From AC-32 sp046726435 (GTDB lineage Bacteria > Actinomycetota > Thermoleophilia > Gaiellales > Gaiellaceae), in the NCBI GenBank assembly GCA_046726435.1, contig JBKPAM010000027.1, positions 1 through 40,080 of the forward strand: a stretch of DNA of 40,080 bases. Direction: 5' to 3'. Position 1 is the first letter of the stretch, and every line of letters starts with the position of its first letter. Under the pieces are notes generated by a model. That model was not told the origin of the DNA. It saw only the letters and a list, made by a program, of their open reading frames with translations, and made no database searches. This document shows positions 1 through 6,975 of this stretch, one piece after another. The translations under genes and the position numbers were made by a program.

Positions 1-927
1 GCGGAGGGCGTTGCGGACGAGCTCGCGGATCCGGATCTCGCCCTCGCCCTCGATGTTCGGCGGGCGCGACTCGATCGTGATCACGTGCTCCTGCTGGAGC
101 TGAAGCTCGGCCGCGTCCTCGATCGTGACGATGCGCTCGTCGTTCGGCACGAAGGCGGAGAGCGCGTTCAGGGTCGTCGTCTTGCCGGTGCCCGTACCGC
201 CGGAAATGAGCATGTTCAGCTTCCCGCGCACGCACGCGGAGAGGAACTGGGCCGCCTTGGGGCTCAGAGTCCCGAAGGCGATCAGGTCGTCCATCGTGTA
301 CGGGTCGCGCGAGAACTTCCGGATCGTGAGCGTCGGCCCGCGCAGCGAGAGGGGCGGGATGATCGCGTTCACGCGGCTTCCGTCGGGGAGGCGGGCGTCC
401 ACCATCGGCGAGGCTTCGTCGACGCGGCGGCCGACCTGCGAGACGATCTTGTCGATAATGCGCAGCAGGTGCGCGTTGTCGACGAAGGTCGCGTCGGCGG
501 CCTCGATCTTGCCCTTTCGCTCGATGAAGACGCGGTCGTAGTTGTTGACCATCACCTCGGTCACGGAGTCGTCGCGCAGCAGCGGCTCGAGCGGCCCGTA
601 GCCGAGGATGTCGTCGGTGATCTCCCGCGTGATCTGCCGCCGCTCCTCGCGGGTCAGCGGCGTTCGGTCGAGTGCAAGCTGCTCGGTGACGACACGTAGC
701 ACCTTCTCGGCGAGGTCCTCGACCGAGCCGTCCTGTGCCTGGCCGGCCGAGTAGAGCTGGGGCCCGAGCTTCGCGATGCAGGCGTGGTGGATCCGGCTCT
801 TCAGGTCTGCGTATGGATCCGGGCGACGGTCCGGCACCTCAGGCTGGCCACCCGAGAGCGCGTCGAGTTCGGGGCCCTGGCCGTTGCCGTTGCCGTTCTG
901 GCGGTGGAGCCGGTCGTGGAGGCCCAT
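1..927 (-). CDS. cpaF: CpaF/TadA-type secretion ATPase of a Tad pilus (3' end outside window)
   Basis: Hexameric ATPase that powers assembly of Tad/Flp pili at the cytoplasmic face of the membrane. Read from ATG at 927, 309 codons are visible and the frame is open at the window edge, so the C-terminus is missing. The N-terminal ~75 residues are a variable linker (with an NGNGNG run). The conserved N-terminal domain includes ILGYGPLEPLL, and the RecA-like domain has Walker A GGTGTGKTTT near residue 243, followed by the TIEDAAELQL segment typical of CpaF. The start is chosen because upstream sequence carries stops and a 163-bp gap to cpaE. It is last of the visible pilus genes; tadB/tadC would be expected beyond the left edge. 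Family assignment is firm. Confidence 0.95.
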   Translation of the reverse strand, partial: MGLHDRLHRQNGNGNGQGPELDALSGGQPEVPDRRPDPYADLKSRIHHACIAKLGPQLYSAGQAQDGSVEDLAEKVLRVVTEQLALDRTPLTREERRQITREITDDILGYGPLEPLLRDDSVTEVMVNNYDRVFIERKGKIEAADATFVDNAHLLRIIDKIVSQVGRRVDEASPMVDARLPDGSRVNAIIPPLSLRGPTLTIRKFSRDPYTMDDLIAFGTLSPKAAQFLSACVRGKLNMLISGGTGTGKTTTLNALSAFVPNDERIVTIEDAAELQLQQEHVITIESRPPNIEGEGEIRIRELVRNALR

Positions 928-986
928 CAGTGCTCCTTCCGGTGACAGCGGTATGGCTCTCGGTCGCTAGCAAGCCAGAGTCCCCA

Positions 987-1026
987 CTCGCCCGCGGCGC
1001 AGGCTGGATGCCTGCGCAAGGGCGAG
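987..1026 (-). other. Strong RNA hairpin between cpaE and cpaF
   Basis: In the 163-bp gap between cpaE and cpaF, CTCGCCC (987-993) pairs with GGGCGAG (1020-1026), and inside it GCGCAGGC (997-1004) pairs with GCCTGCGC (1010-1017). This gives 15 base pairs with a small internal loop and a 5-nt apical loop. There is no T-run after it on either strand, so a classical intrinsic terminator is unlikely. An attenuator or mRNA-processing hairpin that tunes cpaF relative to upstream pilus genes is inference. I see no ORF in the gap. Confidence 0.55.
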
Positions 1027-1090
1027 GGAGGGCTCTGGCGCCGCGTGATAGCGGGCGCGAGACGGACTGGTGTTGCCGGGAGGAGCACCA

Positions 1091-2287
1091 CTAGGCCCTC
1101 GCCAACGTGGCCATGAAGCTCTTCTTCTGCTTCGCGACAGCCTGGGCCGCGACGAACTCCTTCGCCATCGCCCGGACCGCCCGCGAGAAATCGGCCTTCG
1201 GGTCCGAGACCACCGCGGGGTTGCCGCGGTTGACCGCGAGCGGGACGGTGCGGTCGCTCGGGATCTCGAAGTCGACCGTGCGCTCGAGCGCCGCCTCGAC
1301 CTCCTTCGGCTTCATCCCCACCTTCGAGTTCGCGCGGTTGAGGGCGAGCCGGATCCGGTCGGACGGGAACGAGAGCAGCTCCAGCGTCTGCAGGCTGAGC
1401 CGGAGGTTCTTCAACGTCGGCACGTCCAGCCCGCAAAGGAGGAGCAGCTCGTCGGTGCGGTCGAGGGTGGCGAGCATCGGCCCGTGGAAGAACGGCGAGG
1501 TGTCGACGACGATCACGTCGTACGACTCCCGCGCGACCTCCAGCAACCGCGCCAGCTTCGCCTCGGTGACGAGCTCGGCGTCCTCCGGGCGCAGCGGCGC
1601 CGGGAGGATCTCAACGCCCGACGCGTGGCGCGTGGTGTAGCCGGCAAGCTTCTCGGAGTCGAGCTCGCCCGGTGCCGTGACGAGGTCGTAGATCGTCTTC
1701 TCCGGCTCGATCCCGAGCATGATCGCGGCGTCGCCGAACTGCAGGTCGAGGTCGAGCAGCAGCGCCCGCTTGCCCCAGTGCTTCGCGAGCGAGGTGCCGA
1801 GGTTGGTCGCAGTCACGGTCTTGCCGGTCCCGCCCTTCGGCGAGAATACGGTCACCACCCGGCCGTGGCGGGCCTCGGGCGTGCTGAGCCGCTTGCCGAC
1901 GTGGCCGGCCTTCCGAATCGCGAAGACGACGTTGTCGGTCAACTGCGGCAGCAGGAGGACGTCGGCGACATCGTGCTCGAGCACTTCCTCGAGCAGCGCC
2001 GGTGAGCCGTTCGAGGCGAGCAGGATCAGCGGCGCCCGCGTGTGCTCGCGGATCGCGGCCAGCTCGTTGACGGGGAGCGTCCCGGCTCGGGTCGCGTGCA
2101 GGACGACCTGGAGGTGCCCGCCGGTGAGGGTCGGAGCGGCCTCGGCGACCTGCGCCGCCGAGCCCACGAGCTCGACCTCGGGGTGAGCCGCCAGCGCGTC
2201 GCGCAGGTCGGGCAAACCGTCGCAATCGCCGGTGACGAAGACGCGGTCCGGTGTTCTGGTTCCGAGTTCGTTGCCGTTGCTGGTCAT
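1091..2287 (-). CDS. cpaE: CpaE/TadZ-like MinD-family ATPase of the Tad pilus
   Basis: Localisation ATPase of Tad pilus systems, 398 residues. Residues ~15-130 look like a degenerate receiver-type domain. A ParA/MinD domain follows, with deviant Walker A KGGTGKT at about 151-157 and the segment LLDLDLQFGDAA, where MinD-like proteins carry their DxD signature. A longer frame opens at 2371, but ATG at 2287 is preferred because GGAGGT lies 8 bases upstream and the first codons lie just outside the cpaB stop at 2301. Position between cpaB and cpaF matches Tad loci. Family call is secure; the role in pilus placement rests on known homologues. Confidence 0.92.
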   Translation of the reverse strand: MTSNGNELGTRTPDRVFVTGDCDGLPDLRDALAAHPEVELVGSAAQVAEAAPTLTGGHLQVVLHATRAGTLPVNELAAIREHTRAPLILLASNGSPALLEEVLEHDVADVLLLPQLTDNVVFAIRKAGHVGKRLSTPEARHGRVVTVFSPKGGTGKTVTATNLGTSLAKHWGKRALLLDLDLQFGDAAIMLGIEPEKTIYDLVTAPGELDSEKLAGYTTRHASGVEILPAPLRPEDAELVTEAKLARLLEVARESYDVIVVDTSPFFHGPMLATLDRTDELLLLCGLDVPTLKNLRLSLQTLELLSFPSDRIRLALNRANSKVGMKPKEVEAALERTVDFEIPSDRTVPLAVNRGNPAVVSDPKADFSRAVRAMAKEFVAAQAVAKQKKSFMATLARA

Positions 2288-2300
2288 CGGGGCCAACCTC

Positions 2301-3071
2301 CTAACGGCCCAGCGCCCGTCGCTGGCCGGCGGTGAGGCCGTCCGACAGGACGCTGTCGAAGCTGTCGACATGGTCGGGGCTGTCCGCGCTGTGCGTCGCG
2401 GGCCGGAGCTCGAGGTGCCAGCGGGTCGGGCCCTCGCCGGCCGCGTTCGCCAGCACGTATTGGACCTTCTGCGCCTGGCTGTCGGTGAGCGCGAGCATCG
2501 CCGAGAAGTTCGAGTTGGCTCCGCCGGTGATCTTGGTTCCGACCGGCGGTGCAGAAGGTGCCTGCAGCACCCTCAGGTCGCGGACCAGCATTCGGGCGTA
2601 GTAGATGTCCTGGTCGCCGGGCTTCTTCAGCGCGGCCACGAAGTCCACGTGGTCTCCGTCCTTGAGCGTCCCGGCGAGTACCTGGTTCTGGTCTCCTGCG
2701 AGCGAGAGCGCGCGGAGCGTCCCGGTGAGCTGTCCGCGCACGCCGACGCTCGTCTTCGGGCTGAACCGCTGCGTCGTCACCTGTTCGTCCTCGAGCGTCG
2801 TCTGTGTGGCGACCAGCCCCTGGAGCTGGTCGCCGCTCGAGACCGCACCGGGGACGACGCTCTTCCGCGGCACGTCGAGCGGCGTGAGCATCTTCGACGC
2901 GTCGGCGCCCGTCGTGCCCTCGGTGATCTTGGTCTTGGCAACGAGCACCGTGACGTGGTCCTCGCCGCGCTGAACGTGCCGCTTGTAGCTCGTCACGTAG
3001 AAGCTCGTGAGGAGTGCGGCCACGGCCGCGAGGGCGACCGCGATCATGATGTTCCTAGCTCGATATGCCAT
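2301..3071 (-). CDS. cpaB: CpaB/RcpC-type pilus assembly protein (SAF domain)
   Basis: Pilus assembly protein of 256 residues anchored by one N-terminal membrane segment (about residues 7-26), with the rest outside the membrane. It shows the CpaB pattern of a SAF-like domain (VLVAKTKITEGT onward, including PLDVPRKSVVPGAV) followed by the RcpC domain containing LKDGDHVDFVAAL. In monoderm bacteria its exact job is unclear because there is no secretin to modify. AGGAGA precedes the ATG. The stop lies 14 bases before the cpaE start, so the two are probably co-transcribed and partly coupled. Confidence 0.88.
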   Translation of the reverse strand: MAYRARNIMIAVALAAVAALLTSFYVTSYKRHVQRGEDHVTVLVAKTKITEGTTGADASKMLTPLDVPRKSVVPGAVSSGDQLQGLVATQTTLEDEQVTTQRFSPKTSVGVRGQLTGTLRALSLAGDQNQVLAGTLKDGDHVDFVAALKKPGDQDIYYARMLVRDLRVLQAPSAPPVGTKITGGANSNFSAMLALTDSQAQKVQYVLANAAGEGPTRWHLELRPATHSADSPDHVDSFDSVLSDGLTAGQRRALGR

Positions 3072-3099
3072 GTGACTGAATCTCTCCTGGGGGTGGGGG

Positions 3100-4047
3100 T
3101 TAGCCGACGAGCTCGACGTTCTTGACGCCGAAGTAGGGGCTGCCGCCGGAGGTCGCCGGGACGCCGTCGGCCGTGTAGCTGCTGAAGTAGCCCGTGATCG
3201 TCCCGCTGCTACCAGTCGGGTTGAACGAAGAGATCACGAAGCCGACCCAGCCGATGATGTCGTACTTGGCGTTCGAGCCCGGGCCGGTCAGCAGCCGGTA
3301 GACCGGGAAGAGAACTTCCTTGCCGACCACGGTCGTCATCGCGTCGTCGAACTGCGAGTTGTTGAAGTTCGCCGAGGGCGCTGAGAAGTACGTCCCAACC
3401 GGCAAGTAGTCCTGGTAGCCGTGCAGCAACCAGTCGGCGAGCGTGCCGGCGCCCACGTTTCCGCTGGGGTCGCCGTAGTTGAGATTGAGAAGTCCGAAGG
3501 CGCCGCTGCTGCTGCCTCCACCGGGCTGGTGCAAGTCCTCCAGGTTGAGAGTGGTCGTCGCCCCGAACGTCGGATTGCAGCTCGGGTGCGTGGAGGGCCC
3601 GGTGCAGTTCAGCAGCGGATGCTTGTAGTGAACCGTGATCGGCGCGACGTACTTCACGGAGGACACGGCCTCCGAGCGAGCGACGGCGGTCGAGCCGACG
3701 GTGACCGAGTTGAGCCCGAATAGCTTCGCGAAGAAGCCCGGAGCCGGTCGCTTGACGGTCACCGTGATGGTGTCGTTGCTGACGATCTTCGACGAGACGG
3801 TGACACCGCCCGAGCCGAGGCCGCCGTTCTTCACGGCGTACTGCGACGCGAGCGAAGTCGCCTTCACCGCATCCTCCGGGAGGGCCTGCGCACCGGCCAG
3901 CGCCGCGGCGTCGGCCGTCGACTGCGTCGAGCGGTCGGCGCGGTACCAGGACCCGATATCGAGCACGAGTGCCGCCATCCCGAGCAGCGCGGCCAGGAAG
4001 ATGAGGCTGAGGACGGTTGCCTGTCCGCGGTCGCTGCGAACGCTCAT
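3100..4047 (-). CDS. TadG-like pilus-associated protein (Tad domain)
   Basis: Putative Tad-domain protein of 315 residues. The N-terminus SDRGQATVLSLIFLAAL has the glycine-plus-hydrophobic-helix layout of TadG/TadE-like proteins but lacks the glutamate at +5 found in true prepilins. The DIGSWYRADRSTQSTADAAA stretch is characteristic of the family (proteins with a helix that inserts in the membrane and a large exported domain). The C-terminal ~200 residues are a low-similarity exported region rich in Thr, Ser, Gly and Asn. ATG at 4047 forms an ATGA overlap with the stop of the upstream gene (4044-4046); the longer frame to 4161 would only overlap that gene. Exact function unknown. Confidence 0.82.
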   Translation of the reverse strand: MSVRSDRGQATVLSLIFLAALLGMAALVLDIGSWYRADRSTQSTADAAALAGAQALPEDAVKATSLASQYAVKNGGLGSGGVTVSSKIVSNDTITVTVKRPAPGFFAKLFGLNSVTVGSTAVARSEAVSSVKYVAPITVHYKHPLLNCTGPSTHPSCNPTFGATTTLNLEDLHQPGGGSSSGAFGLLNLNYGDPSGNVGAGTLADWLLHGYQDYLPVGTYFSAPSANFNNSQFDDAMTTVVGKEVLFPVYRLLTGPGSNAKYDIIGWVGFVISSFNPTGSSGTITGYFSSYTADGVPATSGGSPYFGVKNVELVG

Positions 4048-4448
4048 TCCACGCGCTCCGTCGTCGTGCTCGAGAGGGTGCCACTCTTCACGACCATGCC
4101 CAGGAGGCTGATCGAGTACGGGTAGGTCGCGGTCACGGCCACGTCTGCACCCGGCTGCCACGTCGAGCTCACCGTCACGCCCAGCTTGTTCTGCGTCAGG
4201 TCGGACGCGGACTTGCGCACCGCAGTGACCGTCGCGGCCTGTGGATTCGGGAGCTGCCGTCCGACCGCCGCCTTCCTGGCGCCGGCCCGGGTCGCGTCCG
4301 TGAGCGTGACGTAGTTGTTGAAGGCAATTCCGAACTGGATCACCGCGAACAGCAGCAGCGCGAGGATCGGCAAAACGAGTGCGAATTCCGTCATCGCCTG
4401 GCCCTGCTCAGATCGAAACTCGATTTTCCGGCTGTTCGGGTTTGACAC
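4044..4448 (-). CDS. TadE-like pseudopilin
   Basis: TadE-family protein of 134 residues starting at GTG 4448. It carries a class III signal, SEQG then QAMTEFALVLPILALLL: cleavage after Gly16 would leave Glu at +5 and Phe at +6, the features prepilin peptidase recognises. One membrane helix follows, then an exported C-terminal domain of about 95 residues. It is translationally coupled (ATGA) to the tadG-like gene. In Tad systems such proteins are minor pseudopilins needed for fibre assembly. Family assignment from the signal and ATRAGARKAAV context is strong; the role is by homology. Confidence 0.87.
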   Translation of the reverse strand: MSNPNSRKIEFRSEQGQAMTEFALVLPILALLLFAVIQFGIAFNNYVTLTDATRAGARKAAVGRQLPNPQAATVTAVRKSASDLTQNKLGVTVSSTWQPGADVAVTATYPYSISLLGMVVKSGTLSSTTTERVE

Positions 4449-4479
4449 GGGAGCTCTTTCTGTTCGTGAGTTCGGGGGA

Positions 4480-4507
4480 GAGGGCCCCTTCTCGCGAAGA
4501 GGCCCTC
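4480..4507 (-). other. 12-bp GNRA-capped RNA hairpin after the pilin gene
   Basis: Read on the minus strand, GAGGGCC-T-CTTC, loop GCGA, GAAG-G-GGCCCTC forms 12 pairs with one U-G wobble and a GNRA tetraloop. On the plus strand the wobble becomes a C/A mismatch, so the structure is better on the pilus transcript. It sits between the pilin stop (4529) and the tadE-like start (4448). A 3' stabiliser or partial terminator that lets the major pilin be made in excess is a reasonable inference. No T-run follows. Confidence 0.6.
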
Positions 4508-4528
4508 CACCGGAGAGACAACGTTGTG

Positions 4529-4717
4529 CTAGCTGGGAAGGATTGCCGTGACGGCGTCGATCGCGCCCGAGATCCCACCGGACAGGGCCTGGATCGAGAC
4601 GAGGACGGCGATGCAGATGACGGCGAGCACGACTCCGTACTCCGCCATCGTCTGGCCCTCCTCGCGCCTGCGCAGCGAGTCGGCGGCGGCCTGCGCAAAG
4701 GTGAAGAGCTTCAGCAT
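4529..4717 (-). CDS. flp: Flp/Tad major prepilin
   Basis: Prepilin of 62 residues, the likely main subunit of the Tad pilus. The leader MLKLFTFAQAAADSLRRREEG ends at Gly21 and the mature chain begins QTMAEYGVVLAVICIAVL, with Glu at +5 and Tyr at +6, the signature of Flp pilins. The mature protein is about 41 residues, almost all one hydrophobic helix, ending AVTAILPS. The start is fixed by GGGAGGTGAA a few bases before ATG 4717; the long upstream frame to 4969 is not needed. First gene of the visible pilus operon, with a long upstream region likely to hold its promoter. Confidence 0.94.
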   Translation of the reverse strand: MLKLFTFAQAAADSLRRREEGQTMAEYGVVLAVICIAVLVSIQALSGGISGAIDAVTAILPS

Positions 4718-4838
4718 GTGTTTCACCTCCCTTCTCTCGTAGATGCGCACGCTCTCGCGCGCGGATTTCCCGAAGGAAAAACCGAAAGGTCGATCGAATT
4801 GCGTTGCTGAAAGAGCCGGTTGATCGTGCTGGCGATGT

Positions 4839-4952
4839 GCGTGGTCACGCTTGGGGAGACCTCCTGGGTCTTTCGGCGTGGCCGCGCCGCCAGTTGGCTC
4901 AGTCGCGGCGATCATCGTTCCGATCGAGCTGTCGGCTGATCCCCCGACTGAG
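4839..4952 (-). promoter_or_regulatory. Candidate structured leader upstream of the pilin gene
   Basis: The 384-bp gap between the pilin (starts 4717) and the plus-strand gene at 5102 holds a run of inverted repeats. CTCAGTCG (4898-4905) pairs with CGACTGAG (4945-4952) over a 39-nt interior that has its own GATCA/TGATC complementarity. AGACC (4857-4861) pairs with GGTCT (4867-4871). GCGTG (4839-4843) pairs with CACGC (4846-4850). Together they could form a multi-stem leader on the pilin mRNA. I could not match it to a known riboswitch consensus. The rest of the gap must also contain the divergent promoters; I could not place their boxes. Confidence 0.35.
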
Positions 4953-5101
4953 TGATCACCGCCGCACATCCCCTGAACGGGGGAAGGGGCGGGATTGCGC
5001 AGGTCGATAGTGCTCTCAGTCCGTACGGCCCGCGGATGTCACCAACCGAGATCCGCGCCGAGCCGGCGGCCCACCGGCGCCCTACGAACGGGAGCTAGGC
5101 A

Positions 5102-6526
5102 ATGTCACGACGAAAGTCCCTGACCCGACGGTTCCTCCACCACCTTCTCCTCGTCTCGCTCGCAAGGGCGATCCTGACCCTGGTCGGCCGCGGCCGCTCC
5201 TGGGACGAGTGGGACGACCGTGACCCGGAGCCCGAGCCCGCGCGGCCGCGGAAGCGCCGCTTCGCGCAGGCGTTCGCATTCAGCGCCCTCTTCTTCGCGG
5301 GCCTCGCCTTCTCCGCGGGCGCGGGAAACACCGTCCGCTCGCTGCTGGAGGAGGACGGGACCGCACCGGCCGCCGCCGACGGCACGACGGGAGCGACGGG
5401 CGCGACGGGGTCGACCGGGCCTACCGACTCCGTCGAGCCGAAGGAGGCCGAGTCGTCCGCGCAGCCGCTCCGCGTGGCCGTCGAGAGGCAGCAGGAGCTC
5501 CCGCCGCGGCCCGTTGCGGCCCCGGCCGAGCGCACCGCCACGGTCCTGAGCGCGCGTCCCACGCACTCGGCACTCGCCGTGACGGCTGCCTCGTTGGAGA
5601 CGAAGAGGACTGCACAGGCCGGCACGACTCGCGCCGCCCGTCCTTCGCTCGCACCGCGCCCGAGCTCGAAGGTGAGCCACAAGGCCCCGAGGCGGAGCGC
5701 GCCTCGGTCGCGCCCGGCGCCGAAGCCCCCAGCGCTCGATCCCGAGGTCAAGGACTACGCGGGATCCACGGTCTGGCTGAACCAGGCGGCACCCGACCCG
5801 ACCCCGCCTGCCGCGAGACTCCGGCTCGGGTTCGCGCGCCGGCTCGTCACCTTCTCCCGCCAGGCGCACGTCGACTGGGCGCTCGTGCTCGCGACCCTGC
5901 GCGCGTCGGGCCACAACGGCCGCGTCCCGGCCGGCTCGGAGGCCACGCGCAGGCTCGCCTTCCGGCTCTCGAGCCTCGGCGGCCGCGCGAACCCGTGGGC
6001 CGCGGCGCTCGCCTACGCGAGCGACACGTCGCTGGCAGACCGAGTAGTCGCCCTTCGCCACTACTACCGCGCCGTCGGGCTCGCGAGCCTGGTGCACGGC
6101 CTCGTCTCGCAGAAGGCCGACCTCCAGGACCGGGTGCTGCACGACCCGCGCCTGGTCGTCTACTCGGGCGGGCGGCACGACGTCGCCTCCGGCCACGTCG
6201 ACGTGCGTGTGCTCGCGCTGTTGCTCTACCTCGCACAGACTTACCGCGAGGTGACCGTCTCGTGCCTGATCAGCGGCCACCGGCTGTACGCGCGCCCCGG
6301 CGTCGTCTCGGCGCACATCTACGGGCGCGCGGTCGACATCGCGGCGCTGAACAACACGTCCATCGAGGGCCACCAGCAGCCGGGCGGGCTGACCGACCAC
6401 GCCGTCCGGAGCATCCTGATGCTCCCGGGCGGGATGCTGCCTGCTCAGGTCATCTCGCTGCTCGGCCTCGGCGGTCCCTCGTTCCCGCTGGCCAACCACT
6501 ACGACCACATCCACGTGGGGTATTGA
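5102..6526 (+). CDS. Membrane-anchored protein with M15-like peptidase C-terminal domain
   Basis: Protein of 474 residues. A basic, charged N-terminus is followed by a probable membrane segment at about 55-75 and then a long low-complexity region rich in Ala, Pro, Arg and Thr, with a short collagen-like GATGATGSTGP patch near residue 95. The C-terminal ~120 residues resemble the M15 / D-Ala-D-Ala carboxypeptidase fold: SGHR, then SAHIYGRAVDI, ending in HYDHIHVGY. The His of SAH, the Asp of AVDI and the last His of DHIH would be the zinc ligands. It may trim peptidoglycan peptides outside the membrane. GGGAG lies just before ATG 5102. Substrate is unknown. Confidence 0.75.
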   Translation: MSRRKSLTRRFLHHLLLVSLARAILTLVGRGRSWDEWDDRDPEPEPARPRKRRFAQAFAFSALFFAGLAFSAGAGNTVRSLLEEDGTAPAAADGTTGATGATGSTGPTDSVEPKEAESSAQPLRVAVERQQELPPRPVAAPAERTATVLSARPTHSALAVTAASLETKRTAQAGTTRAARPSLAPRPSSKVSHKAPRRSAPRSRPAPKPPALDPEVKDYAGSTVWLNQAAPDPTPPAARLRLGFARRLVTFSRQAHVDWALVLATLRASGHNGRVPAGSEATRRLAFRLSSLGGRANPWAAALAYASDTSLADRVVALRHYYRAVGLASLVHGLVSQKADLQDRVLHDPRLVVYSGGRHDVASGHVDVRVLALLLYLAQTYREVTVSCLISGHRLYARPGVVSAHIYGRAVDIAALNNTSIEGHQQPGGLTDHAVRSILMLPGGMLPAQVISLLGLGGPSFPLANHYDHIHVGY

Positions 6527-6528
6527 GC

Positions 6529-6942
6529 GTGCCCGTGCCTCAGGTCGCACTGGCAAACGACGACGGGGACATCGTCTGCGAGAGCTGTCTCCTCGCGGAG
6601 ACGGCCTTCGCGCGCCTTCGCGGCCTCCTTGGCCGGAGCGGCCTCCCCGTGGGTCAGGGGATGCTGCTCCGGCCGGCGTCGTCCATCCACACCGCCTTCA
6701 TGCGGTTCGCGATCGACGCCGTCTTCCTCGACCCGGGCGACCGGGTCGCGAAGGTCGCCGCCGAGCTGCGCCCGTGGCGCGTGGCGGCGTGCAGGGGGGC
6801 ACGGGCCGTGCTCGAGCTCCCGGCCGGAGAGGCCGCGAGGCTCGGGCTCCGGCCCGGGGTTTCGCTGACGCAGGTCTGGCGGAGCGCACCGGGAAGCTCC
6901 TCGGCTCGGCCGCCCGCGCCGGCCTCCGCCCGCCAGGGCTAG
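6529..6942 (+). CDS. DUF192 family protein
   Basis: DUF192-family protein of 137 residues starting at GTG 6529 (a second GTG at 6535 is possible), two bases after the previous stop at 6526. The core has CESCLLAETAFARLRGLLGR, then IHTAFMRFAIDAVFLDPGDRV and LELPAGEAARLGLRPG, the conserved blocks of the family in order. The family is widespread and usually of unknown function; several members are exported or membrane-anchored, but no signal peptide is evident here. Tight spacing suggests co-transcription with the M15-like gene. The C-terminal 20 residues are Ser/Ala/Pro-rich and probably disordered. Confidence 0.82.
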   Translation: MPVPQVALANDDGDIVCESCLLAETAFARLRGLLGRSGLPVGQGMLLRPASSIHTAFMRFAIDAVFLDPGDRVAKVAAELRPWRVAACRGARAVLELPAGEAARLGLRPGVSLTQVWRSAPGSSSARPPAPASARQG

Positions 6943-6963
6943 GCCTCGCCGCTTGACGTGGCG

Positions 6964-6969
6964 TAGCCT
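6964..6969 (+). promoter_or_regulatory. -10-like TAGCCT, leaderless start of hpnC
   Basis: TAGCCT is followed by exactly six bases and ATG 6976. A TANNNT box 6-7 bases before a start codon is the layout of leaderless transcripts common in actinobacteria. No Shine-Dalgarno is present. This would be the promoter of the hopanoid operon; no good -35 is visible. Confidence 0.45.
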
Positions 6970-6975
6970 CTTAGC

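Noticed and set aside
4718..5101. c-di-GMP or c-di-AMP riboswitch for the pilin or M15-like gene
   Set aside because: I could not find the conserved cores of either class on either strand; only inverted repeats are reported.
5105..6556. 483-codon minus-strand frame opposite the M15-like gene
   Set aside because: Low-complexity Arg/Gly/Ala sequence with no motif; the plus strand has the ribosome site, membrane anchor and zinc motif.
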